Shown here: one piece after another, positions 15,238 to 28,043 of the stretch
Layout: every line of letters starts with the position of its first letter
How positions within the stretch are numbered: the stretch's first letter is position 1
Source: Lepidurus packardi
Taxonomy: Eukaryota; Arthropoda; Branchiopoda; Notostraca; Triopsidae
Length of the DNA stretch: 64,000 nucleotides
Reading direction: 5' to 3'
NCBI GenBank assembly: GCA_023053545.1
Contig: JAKZAN010000006.1
Coordinates: 6,639,001-6,703,000 of the forward strand
Program-made: the position numbers and the translations under genes
The notes under the pieces: model-generated
What the model saw: the letters and a program-made list of their open reading frames with translations, nothing else
Told to the model about the DNA's origin: nothing
Databases searched by the model: none

Positions 15238-15270
<33 letters not shown>

Positions 15271-18200
15271 ACCAAGCCATTTGAAGACTTTTAAAGGCTT
15301 ACTATTTTTTGCAGACAGAAACATCTTACCACAATGCAACGTAAGACTGACTGAAAAAGCAAAACGCAGATAGGGAACGAATACAAAAATGACAGTACAC
15401 GTTCCTGTCTATTTTATTGCGGTCAAAAACGCTTTCCTAAGCCCGCAAGCGAACGTTCGCAAGGCATAAGCAGATTCCCGCATCATTGCCCACAGAAACG
15501 GTTTCATGAGCTTAAGGGGGAAAAAACGGAACAGCTTACGATGAAAACGCATAAAAAATAAGACGAAGGCAGCAGAAGTGACACGGAACTAATGCTGGTT
15601 ATTCTTCCAGGATTTGGTAAAAGCCATTCGTGACAAAAGCGATATTCGCTTATCGCTCATCCAACGCAGAAATTCCGCAACCGGAGACGAATTGGACAAT
15701 GCCGTTGGCTTAAAAGGTCAGCAACTGGTACCCTTATCGACCAAAATAGTAGTCCACCAGTCCAAGAAACACCACCGTGTAATTGACGAAGAGGATACAC
15801 AGGTTCGAATCTTCGTCCACCTTTTTAACACGTGAACGCACATCCACAATGGTTGTAAATTTCTTTGTAGGAGCACAGTGAAGAAAAGGATGGAAAAATT
15901 ATAACCGAGACAACTCGCCACTCCCATCACGAAGAATTTGATGACGAGGAGTTTCCTGACGACGAACAGCATTCCAAACCGTCGTCCGTTCACGAGATTA
16001 CGAAAGAAACGTCTCGCAATTACTCCCACATCAAAGACGAGGATCAGGTAAAATAATTCGTTGCTGAGAAGTGAAAAAAAAAAAGTTGGTTTCACAAGTC
16101 ATGACATTTGATGTTTTCTCGTTGACAGGTGGACTATCTAGCCGTTCCCAGAGGTGGCAGGCTCGCAGAAGGTGTGAAGCTAGGAGAAGGGATGCACTTG
16201 ACTTCTGAAACCATCCAGCAAGAAAAAGACGGCGACGAACGCGAGTGGGAGAGCCTTTCTGACCGCATTCGCAAAAGCCGCAAATTACTCGCGAGCAAAG
16301 GATTGAAACCCGTGCAAAAAACCGATCGCGAGTCTAGTCTCGAACGCAAAGACGTTTTGACCCACAAGCCTTTGAATCTCGAAGCCGAGGAAGAAACTCG
16401 CAAACAAGAAACCTCCCGGTGGCTCGAAAGCCACTTTGGCAGTGAATCCTCCCGCAGTTCTTTTGACCCAGACCTGGACGATCAACAAGCCGTTTCGGGT
16501 GGTGGCATTAGTGTCACCATGAAGTCAAGGTCCTCTCGCGAAGAGACCCCGCAAACCAGCGACTCGTTCGTGATGTCACCCAGCACTGTTCCGCCGCCCC
16601 CGCCCGAGCCCGACTACAAGATCTACGCCACGCCAAAGTCCGTACTCAAAGGCTCCCACGAGAAAAAAACTCCAGAGTCTTTGATCACCCCAAACAAAAT
16701 GCACACCGGAAGATACGCAGGTTACTCTGACCGGGTTCAGGTATTGCCCATTGGACCTGGCCATACATTTAATCTACGCACCGTATCGCCCAACGCCACC
16801 CCGCCCGTGTCACCTTTGGTCAAAAACAACTTCGTAAATGGCAACAGCCCCACCAGTCCAAAGTGGCAAAGTTCCAACGACAAAGCAACGGAGTCACCTG
16901 TCAACGCAAAGCCTTGGCAACAGCACCCACAACTGACGGCCAACGATCTGTACAGCGTCCCCGTCAAGCGCTCAACTTCCTTTAACAACACATCTAAACC
17001 ATTCCTCACGCCCTGGAATAGCAAGAAGGAGGAGGATGTGGTAATCCAGCCCAAAAGCGAGAACATCTATCATTTAAAGGAAGACGGTCCACGCAAATCA
17101 ATCAGCAGCTCTTTTAGAGAATATCGCAATCAACACCAGGACAACCTCGACACGTCAAAGTACAGCGATATCAAGTATCGTGAAGAACACCGCACCAACG
17201 GAACACCTGCGAGGCGAGAATGGCCGCCCCGAAACTCGATTGATGAAGAAGACGAGAAAGCCCTCACGTCAACTTCCCGAAGCGGCACAGTAATCAAACT
17301 TGGACCCAGAGATTATTCCCCAGACAGGAAAGAAAGCAAGTTGCAGAGCTCTCAATCCTTCCGCGTTACCGAAGCCTTCAACCCAAGGTTCCACGAAGAA
17401 CGTCGAGGTAGCCTCAACCCCTTTGAGACGCCCTATCGCAACAAAATTGTGGACTACGAGCCCAACTCCTTGCCAGAATTCCGCGGCAACGAACGAAATA
17501 ATAAAGACTCCTTGTCCACATCCGATCGGTACCGGATTGAGCAAGAGCAGATGAGCATCTCGCCTCCCAAGCTTTACAAAGTGGAGGTCGACATGGCTGG
17601 TCATACAAAGTACCCCAACCGGGCATTCAAGGTCAAATCTTCTGAAGATTTAATCCCTGAACGAGAAATATCCCATGTTCAGAAACCTACGCACCGAATT
17701 ATCGAAGAAATTACTCCAGCTCTGCAATCTCGTAAGCCAGCCAAAGCGCCAGCGCCTCCCCGCCCGAGCCCACCGAACGCCAACGGTTATTCACCCCCGT
17801 CAAGATGTGGAATGTTTGCTACGGACTCACCTCCGGTGCGTCCAGAGCGCCGCAAGACTAAGAACAAGACTGATTCTGGAACCCAGACACTCACACGTCA
17901 GCCAGAGATGACTACCCAAACCTTAGACCGCACCAAACCCAAGAAAAAGTATTACCTCGGCGAGGACCCCTTCCGCGATAACGTTCCAGTCAATCCTTTC
18001 AAGGATGCCAAAAACGACGTGGAACTCATTGATATGTTGCGCCGCCGTAACGGAGTGCACGTCACTCAGAACGGCGACTACAGTAGTATGACAATGGGGC
18101 GCCGTGGCAGTGCCGACATTGTCGGCCAACAGAAGGAACCTGCTACCATGCACTACCAAGGGGTTTTTGAAGGACTGCGTTCGCAGACTTTGCCCCGTAA

Positions 18201-20040
18201 ACCGAAGGCTCAAAAGGTGCACGAGTCGCAACGCGAAGAAATTTACGGAGACAGAAACAATAACGACGATAAAGAGCGCAGAGGGAGCGAAACGAAGGTC
18301 ACGGAGATTACTCGGCGGAATCATGCCGAACACCAGAACCGTTCAATGGGGCCTAGCCTCGCCCGTAGCCAAAGCTTCCATCAGCCCAACCAAGAACTTA
18401 GTAACCAAGCAAAGGCCAGCGTGTCCTTCAGCGATAAGAACAGAGAAGGTCGGAACAATAATCCTCTTTATAAATCCACTCCATTCCTTAACCGCGCCGC
18501 CATGCCCAATTCTGCTTCTCCTTTACGCAGTCCGGGCATCATAAGCAGCATCAGCAAAAGCCAGCTTGACTTAAGCAAGAGCCAAAACGAACTCACAGAG
18601 GAGAGCTCGCTCTACACGTTGCCGCGTAATCGTGGCATATTACGCAACAGTCCCAACCAGACTCCACATAACGCGAGTTCCACGAACGGAAGCGTCTATT
18701 CCCCGACTAGTACGTCCCTTTACCGCAGTCACTCGACCGTTCAACCTCGACTCCGTCCCCAGCAGTTTCAGAGTCCTAAAGTCTTGGATACCACCATGGA
18801 CTCTTCTCCCAAGTCCAACTCCAACTCCAATTTCCGCCCACTGAGTAGAATGAACAAAGAGATCAGCCAAAGTGAACTTTCTTTGAACCGCATCGCAACT
18901 CAACGCGAAGTTTCCAACCGGCTTTCGAGCCACAACAACAAAGTCCATCGAAGTTTCAGGGAGGAAATTGTCGACGACCACGCAGAGGGTCAATTGACGC
19001 TCCAGCAAAGGAAAGCCAAGCTCATCTCGTCCTTGCCCAATGGCAAAATCCACGACAGTCCCTTACCCCGTGTCATTGCTGGGCAAGTCAAGAAATCCGC
19101 GCCCGAACCGCCACCCAAACCGAAATCCCCGACCCGCAAGCCCCAGAGACAAGTGTCGCCTCAATCGGAGATTGACGAAAGCCGGGACGAAAACAAGCGC
19201 CAACGCTTCCTGAACGGTTTGCTCACAACGGCGCCCGAACTCTTTATGCACATTCATGGTGAGGAAGACTTGTCGCAATTTCACGTTCGCGGTCAGGACG
19301 AAATCGACGGGAAAGTTAAGCGTACGCCCTCACCACAAACCCCGCCACCACCACTGCAGAAGGCTCCTTCGCCCTATGGCGATTCCCCCAACTACTCCCG
19401 AGGTAGTCCCGTCGCCAACAATGCCAAATACAGCCGCGTCTACACCAGCACTCCTGTGTTGAACCGTCTTCCAGAAGCCAGGCAACCCATACTGAAAACT
19501 TACGTGTCACCCTCCTCTCGGGTAGATCAAGAGAACCGCTTGAACCAGTCCCAAAACTCGCGTTCCCAAATCAATTCCAGCCATAAATTCGCCAATAATG
19601 CGGACCTGTCTCTAAGCTCCTCCAATTGTGGTCCTCCGAACCACACTTTCAACAGCCAGCCCAACAACAGTAGCCTTCGACGCAGCTCTTTGACGCCCAG
19701 CTCATCCTTCCGGTCTGGGAAAGACTCCTACGCCTTGGTGCATCGGCCCAAGCCGGAAAATTACTCGGAAACCTTCCGCATTCGGTCCAAGGGCGATCCC
19801 ACCATGGGCAACGATTCCGAGACTGACACGATCCAAACTTTCAGCAAAAGAACGGTTCCCCTGAAAGACGGGTTTTCCACTGAGACCATTGAAAGTAGTG
19901 AGAAGAAAACGGTCACTCGCTCGCACTACACAGATACGGAACAGAGTCACCCACGGGATGCCAGTTTACGGTACATGGACATAAAACCCCAGCAATCTGG
20001 CGGAGTTATTATCGAAGTACGCGACTGGAATGGACATTGA
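10354..20040 (+). CDS. Large, mostly disordered protein (5' end not found)
   Basis: Six exons join in phase: 10354-10387, 10551-10720, 10838-11002, 15611-15802, 15871-16047 and 16129-20040 (stop TGA 20038-20040). Together they give 1549 residues. The first exon found is a 34-nt micro-exon that begins in phase 0 with no ATG, so the N-terminus is missing. Exons 1-5 encode a charged, Thr/Glu-rich segment with the string VTKRKTEYTTTKQIETRV followed by a Gly/Pro-containing stretch (EGWLAIPGAVVVREKNEKK). This part reads like the conserved core. The 3.9-kb last exon encodes a low-complexity chain rich in Ser, Pro, Arg, Asn and Gln, with Pro clusters (VPPPPPEP) and repeated SF-type, TLPR and ILK/VLK short motifs. 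There is no membrane segment, signal peptide or enzymatic motif. A scaffold or cytoskeleton-associated role is a guess from composition only. I do not recognise the family with certainty. The exon structure is well supported by phase and composition. Confidence 0.8.
15041..15180. repeat. 70-bp tandem duplication
   Basis: Two adjacent 70-bp copies (15041-15110 and 15111-15180) differ at only about three positions, two of them next to each other after AATCCT and one at the end. The high identity implies a recent duplication. It lies inside the long intron of the first gene. Confidence 0.93.
15240..15269. repeat. Poly(A) tract, about 30 nt
   Basis: A nearly uninterrupted run of A lies about 60 bp downstream of the 70-bp duplication, inside the intron. 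It could be a simple homopolymer or the tail of a retroposed sequence on the + strand. No target-site duplication was found by eye. Confidence 0.85.
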
Positions 20041-20041
20041 A

Positions 20042-20047
20042 AATAAA
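20042..20047 (+). terminator. Poly(A) signal AATAAA just after the stop
   Basis: AATAAA begins one base after the stop codon of the first large gene. A second AATAAA lies at 20528-20533 and would give a more ordinary 3' UTR of about 500 nt. Which one is used cannot be told from sequence. Confidence 0.45.
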
Positions 20048-21514
20048 TTTAAAAAACAGACGTTCACTTATTCTGCACCACACATATTAAAGGAAATTTC
20101 TCCTCCCCTAAAACAAAAAAATTACATTTGCCGCGGACAACGCACGAGATTTTAAAATTAATCCTTTGTTTTTAGAGTTATTACCGTTATGAAGAAAAGT
20201 TTTGTGACTATATACCAGAGGAAAGCATTTGTTTTCTATCCCTAGCTCTAAAAGCGAAGGTTACATGTCGTTTTGCTTTATTACTCCCATTAATGCATGA
20301 AGAAGCCATAATATAAACAATTTTGTTTTCCTTCATAAATTTGGGCAAATTGGCCCATAACTCACTATCGCCCGCGGGTTAATTAACAACCCCATACCTT
20401 TCCATGTATTCCTTTTGTGTTTTACATAATTTCTCCTCCATTTCTTTTTTGGTTTTGTGAAAAACATACGGGAGAAAAAAAATCAACCTTGTAGTAGCGT
20501 TTTACGACTGTAATTATGGAATTATTAAATAAAATGTAGGTGGAGCGTAGTTTAAATGAGGTTTTTATTGAGTTTCCCGATCAACTAGTCAGACGTCCAA
20601 TCAAAAAACAGATAGCTCCATTAGTGTCGCAGAAATTCAGCGATAAGTTGACACATGGCAGAGCAGCAGTTCTGCAAAATCAAGGGCAGGTGAAGGTTCT
20701 AACAAAAAGTGAAAGGACTTTCAAGTTTCCAGACAGTTGGGCAGATAAAAAGCCGGCATCCCAGCCAAGCACGGGCCCAATAAGACCTGTTGGGGGTTGC
20801 ATTGGCTCACAAGCACTCCAAACCAGTTCCACTGACGTCAAGTTGTTCTTCAGAAAACTTAAGGGAAATTTAAGTATGCGATCGCAGTAAAACCCGTACC
20901 TGTAACTTGGGTCTCATTGGCATAGCACACGTAAGCTGCTATCAAGATAACGCTCCGTACAACGCTTTCGCATTGATTAATTCAGGTCTGAATTTAGTGG
21001 ACTCCGAACCACTTGGATGGACAAGTGGTAAGTATCAAGTCCGTCCCAAGTAAAGGACATGAAACGTCAGCCTCCCAAGTGTGGATCCCATATTGGGTAC
21101 GTATATCCATTTAGGCATTGTTATTGCTATGCTATGAATACGGGGAAAGTGCTTTGGCCATATACAGAGGAAATGGAGAGAGAAAACAAGAATTCCTTGG
21201 GAAAGGACTGTCTTGCCGGAGATGATAAAGACAAGGATTGCTGTAAGCGATTAAAAGCAGAGCTGTGAAGTTTGCTTGCAGCGTGCCAAATGGATTTACC
21301 CACAAGCCAGGCTAAAGAAAGTCTATGGCAACGGCTCAGCCATACGTTACATTAGAACGTGGAAGTTGTTCCTTCTTGGCTTCAAGATATGCCCATACAA
21401 GGCGTCTGAGCAACCTACCTGGTCCTTTGAGCTGCAAAGTAGCGGCAGCAGCAGTGAGATGCATTGGTTATCAAAACTGGTCAACTTTCGACGACGATTT
21501 GTCAATATTTTAAA

Positions 21515-21577
21515 CACGATGCCTAAAGCGCCCTAAAGCACGATGCCTAAAGCAGCCTAAAGCACGATGCCTAAAGA
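21515..21577. repeat. 24-bp tandem repeat, about 2.6 copies
   Basis: The block CACGATGCCTAAAG starts at 21515, 21539 and 21563, spaced exactly 24 bp. Each complete unit ends in an internal half-repeat CCTAAAG. It is a short minisatellite in intergenic DNA. Confidence 0.9.
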
Positions 21578-23916
21578 TGTAGCGCCTAGAACTTCATTCT
21601 GATGAAAACAAGTTGCGAAAATTGGCTTTTCTTAACACTTGCTGTGATACCGACCCGGCTTCCATAAATGGATGACAGTGTAGTACACACACTGAGAATG
21701 ACTCAATGAGGTTATAGCTGCATAACGTGAACGATGTTCATCTAGAAAAAGGCTTTGTACAGTACTTCAAACTTCGTGTAAAATTTTTCAGTAACTGAAG
21801 AGCTTTTTACATAAAGCGCACCCCGTTTTTACAACCAACGATGTAATCGGGTATAATGATGGCCGTGGTATGAGTCCCACAACGACTAAGACTTTGGCCA
21901 AGTCGTGGTCATAAAAATTAACCTGTGTGGTTTACAGCACGGAGGCCATCTTAGGAACATCTTTGGTCTGGCTTGATGTCAATCGCTCCCAGGGAGATAC
22001 TATTCAAGGAAGTTAATACAAGTCTTTAACAGCACTACGTCAATTGTTTTTCCCGAGTTTTTTTTCCCGATAAAGGTCAAGGCTTTAAGTGTCGTTCTTA
22101 TAATGTCTTCCGTGGGAGATTTCCATCGAAGGTAACCGGAATTCCTGGATTCCATTACAATCCTATTCACCTTTTCACAAATCGTATCGCCATTGAGCAT
22201 ATTTAACTGTTCTCCCACACACGAAGCGAACCTCTTTGAACAACCAATTATCTAAAGTTTCAGGAAGAAGAAAGAAGGCTCTTTGAGAGAACTGCTCCTA
22301 ATATAACCCGAATTCCTAATATAGCGGTCGTATGTCCCTACGCCAATGTGCGAGTCATTCGAACTCATGTTCCACGGATATAATATTTGCATGCTGGCTT
22401 GTTTCCTTCATACAGTTTGTTTGACTTCTACAAATTTACGCAAAACAATCTGTAAAAAAATGAAAAAATAAAAAAGTCTTGGTAAACAACAGCTGGTGCT
22501 AGGGGTAAGTGCGGGTGTCACCAAGTTTGCTGCGCAGCCACAATTTTGTTGCTACCATAAGGGGCAATTATGCCAGGTAGTCGGATGCTGACCTAAAATG
22601 TGTTTCGGTTATATTTCATAACAGCAGCCCCATAATATACTGGAGTAAGCAGAGCACGATTGGATACTAGACTATACGATACTAGACTAGACTATAGATA
22701 CTGCACGACTTTAATACGATTGGAATAGCAATCGAACTCCAAAAGAAAGAAGTCGCTGCAGATCTTCCGAAAGAGATTTGAATGCGCAAAATCTTTCCAG
22801 AGATTGCACCTCTACCTAAGCCTCTTCATTTTTTACGAGCGCGAATATTTCACAAGATTGCTATTTTCATAGCCCGGTGCACCTGCATTCCCCGGATCGA
22901 ACTATTACCAGGCTCCCCGAAACCACAAGCTTTTCCATTTTATGGAACTACAACGTACTTAAGCAGATGACTCCGTTAACGAGCAAAAAACCAGGGTTGA
23001 AAAACAAAGCTCGGGAGTCGCATAATGTCACCGGTAATCCCTACCTTCGCAGATTTCCCGAAGTGGGTTGCCTGTATCCTTGTGGGTCATCGCTTTTTTG
23101 TTGTTCAGCTCAACTTTATCGTCTCATCTCGCTAGCTGCCAGATTTTCCTCCGTCCGCGCTTAGCCATTTTACCCAGTTTAGTTATACCTTCCTACAGCA
23201 TATACTATCGCACGTTGGCTCCAAAAAGTCCCGGTATCGATAGTCGTGTACACCTCAGTCAACACACCGCCACATTCAGGGGCCTTTAGCTCGTAGACTC
23301 ACGGTAAGGTGGGTAAGGTGATCGTCAGAAACCTCTCGCTCTGAGTTCAGTCTCAGTGGAGAGTGAGAAGCGGACGTGGGACTACTCCAACACCGCTAGT
23401 GCTTGCTTAATATTCAAGACGCTTTCATAACACTGCATTTGTTTCGAGAATCATGTTGGCCAATCCGCGCTTGCGATAACCTAGCATTTTTGTTATCGCA
23501 ACAGACCACAGGAATTAGCTGCAGTGCCCCTTACAAGGGAAAAAAGGTTAATAGACTGCCCGTTTCCAGTGCATTCCAATTCTTTCGTGATTCTTTTGTG
23601 TTTCCAAATTACGAAGTGATATCAAGAAGGAACCAAGGGATTGAACCGAACCAAACCAAAAGTTTTTGAAAGGTAAGCAATGCGTGCGTTATGGTCACAC
23701 GGTAAAGACCTTCACGGCCGTAGACTTCGTAGACCAACTGGAACTGCAATAAAAATTCTCCCTTGTTAAGAGAAACCTTGCTACTCCTAAAAGGAACCGG
23801 AGGTGATGACTCTCAGCATATTTTTTTTTTAACTTGGCGTAATCTTATACAAGTGAAATGAGAAGCCGTATGTTTCTAAAGACTTATTAAGCAAGCCGGT
23901 CACGTTAACGGAAAGA

Positions 23917-23932
23917 ATATATATATATATAT
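23917..23932. repeat. (AT)8 microsatellite
   Basis: An uninterrupted AT dinucleotide run in the intergenic region. Confidence 0.9.
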
Positions 23933-26900
23933 GCAGCTTTGGCTGACGTCAGAATACCTTGGTCCTCTTTAACCATTCCTGAAGCTAACAAGGCTAGATG
24001 GTCTTCTTGAGCTTATTTGCTATTACCCTTTTATGTAATACGCCACCTACAGCCAGACTTTTGCCTCGTTCCGCATGAAAAAACTGTGCCTCCCATCTTG
24101 GTTCTTTCTCTTTTGAAAATCCCAAAGTGGAGGCTTTCATCCCTCACTTTCGGTTAAACCTGCTTACTGATGGCTCATGGCTCATGTCTCGGGTCGCAAA
24201 TGAATCCGTTTGGAACTCGTATTATGGGCGGGGTTGGCTTCCGGAGGGAGGAGGGTCAATCAACCCCTCTTTGGCGACTTAATATTAGGGTGTTTTTCGA
24301 CAACACAGTACTATTAATTCAGATCTAATTTTATTGGAAGCTTTCAACAATACAACCGCACACTTTCTCTTATTCTAAGGGGACCTCGGATACTTTTGTC
24401 GTGTCATGGTCCTAGGTCCAAGTCTTTCAAAACTGCGTACCACAGAAACCTCCGGTCCACTACCCCGAATGAAAATAACGTCAGGGTTTCAGCTCCAGCG
24501 CTTTGCGTCTAATTACCAACTATTTTTTGGAGCAAATAAAGACCTTAAAATAAAAACTTTCAGCTTTTGACTCCCCTCACTCCCAATTCCGATGAAAATG
24601 CTGTAGGAGCGAGCAAGCAACAAAGCTTTTAAAATTAAATACAAAAAACAATGCAACAATAGCCACCGCCAACTTTCAAAAAAGGTCTGGCACTGGGCTG
24701 TGGATAAGCCATTTCAATTTCACTTTCAATACCCGCCTTGCCCTTGACATATGATGGTGGCTTTCGTAAGGGACCAAAGCAAAAACTCTTAAAATGCGCA
24801 ACGCCCTTTGAGCGCCACAAGTCGTGGTACTTTGAAGAAGCTACATAAAATTTGTTTATTTTTTCAACTTTTTATGCGCGAGGGCAATAATGCAATTGTG
24901 TTCTTACCAACTCCGTTCGTATATGAAGAGCGCATCACGGCCACAGCGGGTCATTGGTCCTAATATGTGGCCCGACATAGTAACATGAACTGACTTGAGG
25001 GCTTGAACCAGGTTTAATGTCCGGCAATAAGCAACTGTTTTGCCCAAGAGCAACTTAATATCATGTCATCAACCCTTATCACGCTGGACAATGATGGTTT
25101 GGCCTCAAGTGGGCAACACAAAAACTACGGCATCTAAAAAAACGGATTTGCCTACCTTGGAGCGTATCGTCCGCTACAAACTTACATCGCCCGAGTCCGA
25201 AATCGTGACTTAACATTAGGCGAATTTGGTTCTTTTGTTGGTCTCTCCAGAACACATTACATGTAATTAACAGTTTTGACCAACACGCGCTGAAAGCTTT
25301 TCTAGCATCTCTGGGAATGGTTGGTCCCTCCACCCTAGTCAAGTAACAGCGAACAACCAATTAGCATAAGTACGCTCGTTTATTATCTGGAATTTTGTAA
25401 TCTTCCAAGAGTTCGAAACGAGTGAAAATTTTCCAATTTTCCAGTCTTGGCAGGTGAAACAAGAAGTAGTCCGTGTTAACCTATATTTTGCGAACAGTGT
25501 TGAGGCATTAGTTCTTCACAGAGAACATCTGCGTTTTTTTGGTACCTGCAGTCTTTCCATCTTAGCAAAAAAGGTCACAAAAAGAGACTGAAAGATTACC
25601 ACGACAAAAGACACTTTGGGATGGAGGCTATTGCAACGCACGAGTCATTCCTTTAGCAATTAGCAATCAGGGTAAAATGCGAGTTGCATAACTTGACACG
25701 ACCCTATTAGTATCATTTACCGAAAAATATGTCAAAACCTCAAAAAAGACATTAAAGAAACCAAGGTTTTCTATCTTTTACACGAATTTCCTCGATGTGT
25801 AAACCTTTTTGCCTCAGTTCTGCGGGGAAAAAATGACCAAAAGAAGCAAGTTCATCCGGGAAGGTTTTCTTGTTCCCAATTCATTTTGGTTGTAAACAAC
25901 GCTTTTGATTACGCCAGAACTTTAAATAAAACAAGCAATCAAATTTGGACAACAACAAACAATCGATGGGAAACATGAGATTATAATCAATGGTTTGTGA
26001 TGTCGGAAATGCACTTTTTGAGACAAGCCAGATTCTTTTTAATCACGGGGAAGCTTCTATCACTTCACAGTCAATGTCCTGATGTTGATTAATGAACCTT
26101 TTTTTTGTGGCTACAAACCAGCGTAAGACAATTAAAACATCGTTTGGCTTCAGCTCTGACTCACGCTTGGAAAATAACCAAAACATCCCCCTAAGGTATT
26201 CACGCTTCGATCAAGCATGTAATCTATTCGCTGTCAAATTCCCAAACCTTTTTCTGCACTTATGTCCTCACTTTTCATCTTAGTCCTCTTACCCTACGAG
26301 AAAACTTAACCAACTCTTAAAACTCCGGTCTATTTGTCGTCGTCTTTCCATTTCGCTACTTGGCGAAGAAACCCTATAGGAAAGGAACCCCGACAAAGCC
26401 CCACGCGCCTTTACTATCTCCAAATTTACAAAAGAAAACTTGAGGAGGGAAAAAATCGTGTTCCCTGGCTTTTTTCTCGAATATTTCCTGGATCCTAAAC
26501 CAAGATATACTCTGGGAATACACAAAAGAGAAGAAAAGATACGGAAAAGCCTTGAATTAAAAGAGTATATGCAGGACATCTTGGCGGAATAGTTTGTCCT
26601 TATATGGTGCCGACTGTTGTGAAGGGCACAGGCAACATGCGCGTCTAAACAACGCGTAACTAAAAGAGCACCATTATCAAGTTACAAGTCCCAGAAAGAA
26701 AATGTCAACTTAAGTGAAGGCAAAGGGTCCTGAGCAAGCTGGCATTGAACTATTTCGTAGCTCTTGGCAACTATAACTGCGCTCTTTTTTTCCTATTTTT
26801 AGTCGTATTTCGTACAACAGAATCGACATTTAACAATAACCGCACCCACTTTAAAAACCCCATCATTATTTGGTGCGGTTATGCAGAGCAATCAACAGAT

Positions 26901-28043
26901 TCAAAGGTTCGCCGACTTATCTTTCGAAATCGATCTTTTTATTCGTTCAAATACTGTATAAGGAAGTAGAACACAGCAAAAAAAGGAACCTGCATTTTTG
27001 TTTATTAAATACAACCCCAAAAAAGTTTCCTCCTAAATCTTTCGTCATGCAAAACGGGACTTTCTTACTATTCTATCTAGCAAGACTAAGACGCTTCAGT
27101 CCGAGTAAAAATGATTCTCTTTACGCTTGCCTTGTTGCCTTCTCCTTCAATTTATCATCATTTCAACGGTTGGTCCATGCCGTACACACTTGCTTTGTAA
27201 ATAAATCTGCAAAATCGCTCTAGCCATGCATAACGTAACAGACTACCACAGATAACACTCCCTTTAATCTAACTGGCCAGTCTCTCTGGTTCCTTCGAAC
27301 ATTTCCACATCAGCTCGAGAGAGAGGTTGTTAGAAATTCATGTCGTAAAGCGTTTGGGCACCACATGACTTCAAGCAGTCCCAAGATAGTCGTAGGAGGG
27401 TCAATTCCACTCCCGAGAAAGGAAAATCACACCTACCCAAAGTTCGTTCCCCAGGCTCAAATCATCCAACCCCAAAAGGTATATAGAAAGACCTCTTAAC
27501 CTCCTCTCCTCTCGTTATAGAACCTGTTTCCTACACATCGTCTAATTTACAAGTTTTCGGCCAGTCTCTACTACCTTAGGCCATTTTAGCCCATACTTTC
27601 TCTTAAACCTATAAGTATACACAACCATTTTGGGGTATGCATCAACCTCAAAGCTTTCTGTTTCGTTTGCTCGTGCCTTCGCGTGAGTCTTAACTCAAAA
27701 GTAACGTAAGCGTGGATCTGGGCTTCTCAGCAAATTCACAAGTCAGAAGACTACGACCATTTATTATAAACAGATTCAACCTTATCCTGAGATGGGAAAG
27801 TGATAGCTAATGAAGTATTGTAAAGGTTAACGTATAACTATCGCTCTTGCTCAAGGGTTGGGGGTACATAACGGAGTTGTTTGGGTTGGGGCTGGGTCTA
27901 TGCCAAGGGTGGTGGTAGGGGTTTGGGACACGGACCACCACTAAAAGCCTCGCTTTTTGTGTTGTATCTTTCTTTGGCAGGTGAGAAAGTAAACCAGACA
28001 ATTCCATCCTGAGGCAGAAGAGGATTATCATAAGGAAAAAGTC

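Larger units (their letters stand above)
11003..15610 (+). other. 4.6-kb intron of the first large gene
   Basis: This intron runs from donor GTAAGT at 11003 to acceptor TTCCAG at 15610, and the flanking exons are both in phase 0. It is about 50 times longer than most introns here. I found no further coding exon in it with confidence. It contains a 162-residue open frame (11283-11771, +) and a 160-residue one (14390-14872, -), both judged chance frames, plus the 70-bp duplication and poly(A) tract listed separately. Unseen alternative exons or enhancers are possible. Confidence 0.6.
20041..27980. other. Intergenic stretch, no supportable gene
   Basis: About 8 kb separate the two giant disordered-protein genes. 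I found no exon chain, RNA gene or recognisable protein. Open frames are at most about 117 aa and look random. It holds a 24-bp tandem repeat (21515-21577), an (AT)8 run (23917-23932) and some short local repeats near 22670-22700. The promoter and non-coding first exon of the downstream gene should be here, because a good acceptor just before its start codon (TTTGGCAG ending at 27980) implies an upstream 5' UTR exon. Confidence 0.5.

Noticed and set aside
22880-22960. tRNA-like B box (GTTCGATCC) on the minus strand
   Set aside because: The flanking bases do not form a T-arm or acceptor stem. Similar GTTCGAA words at 15802, 39005 and 40435 are part of other sequence.
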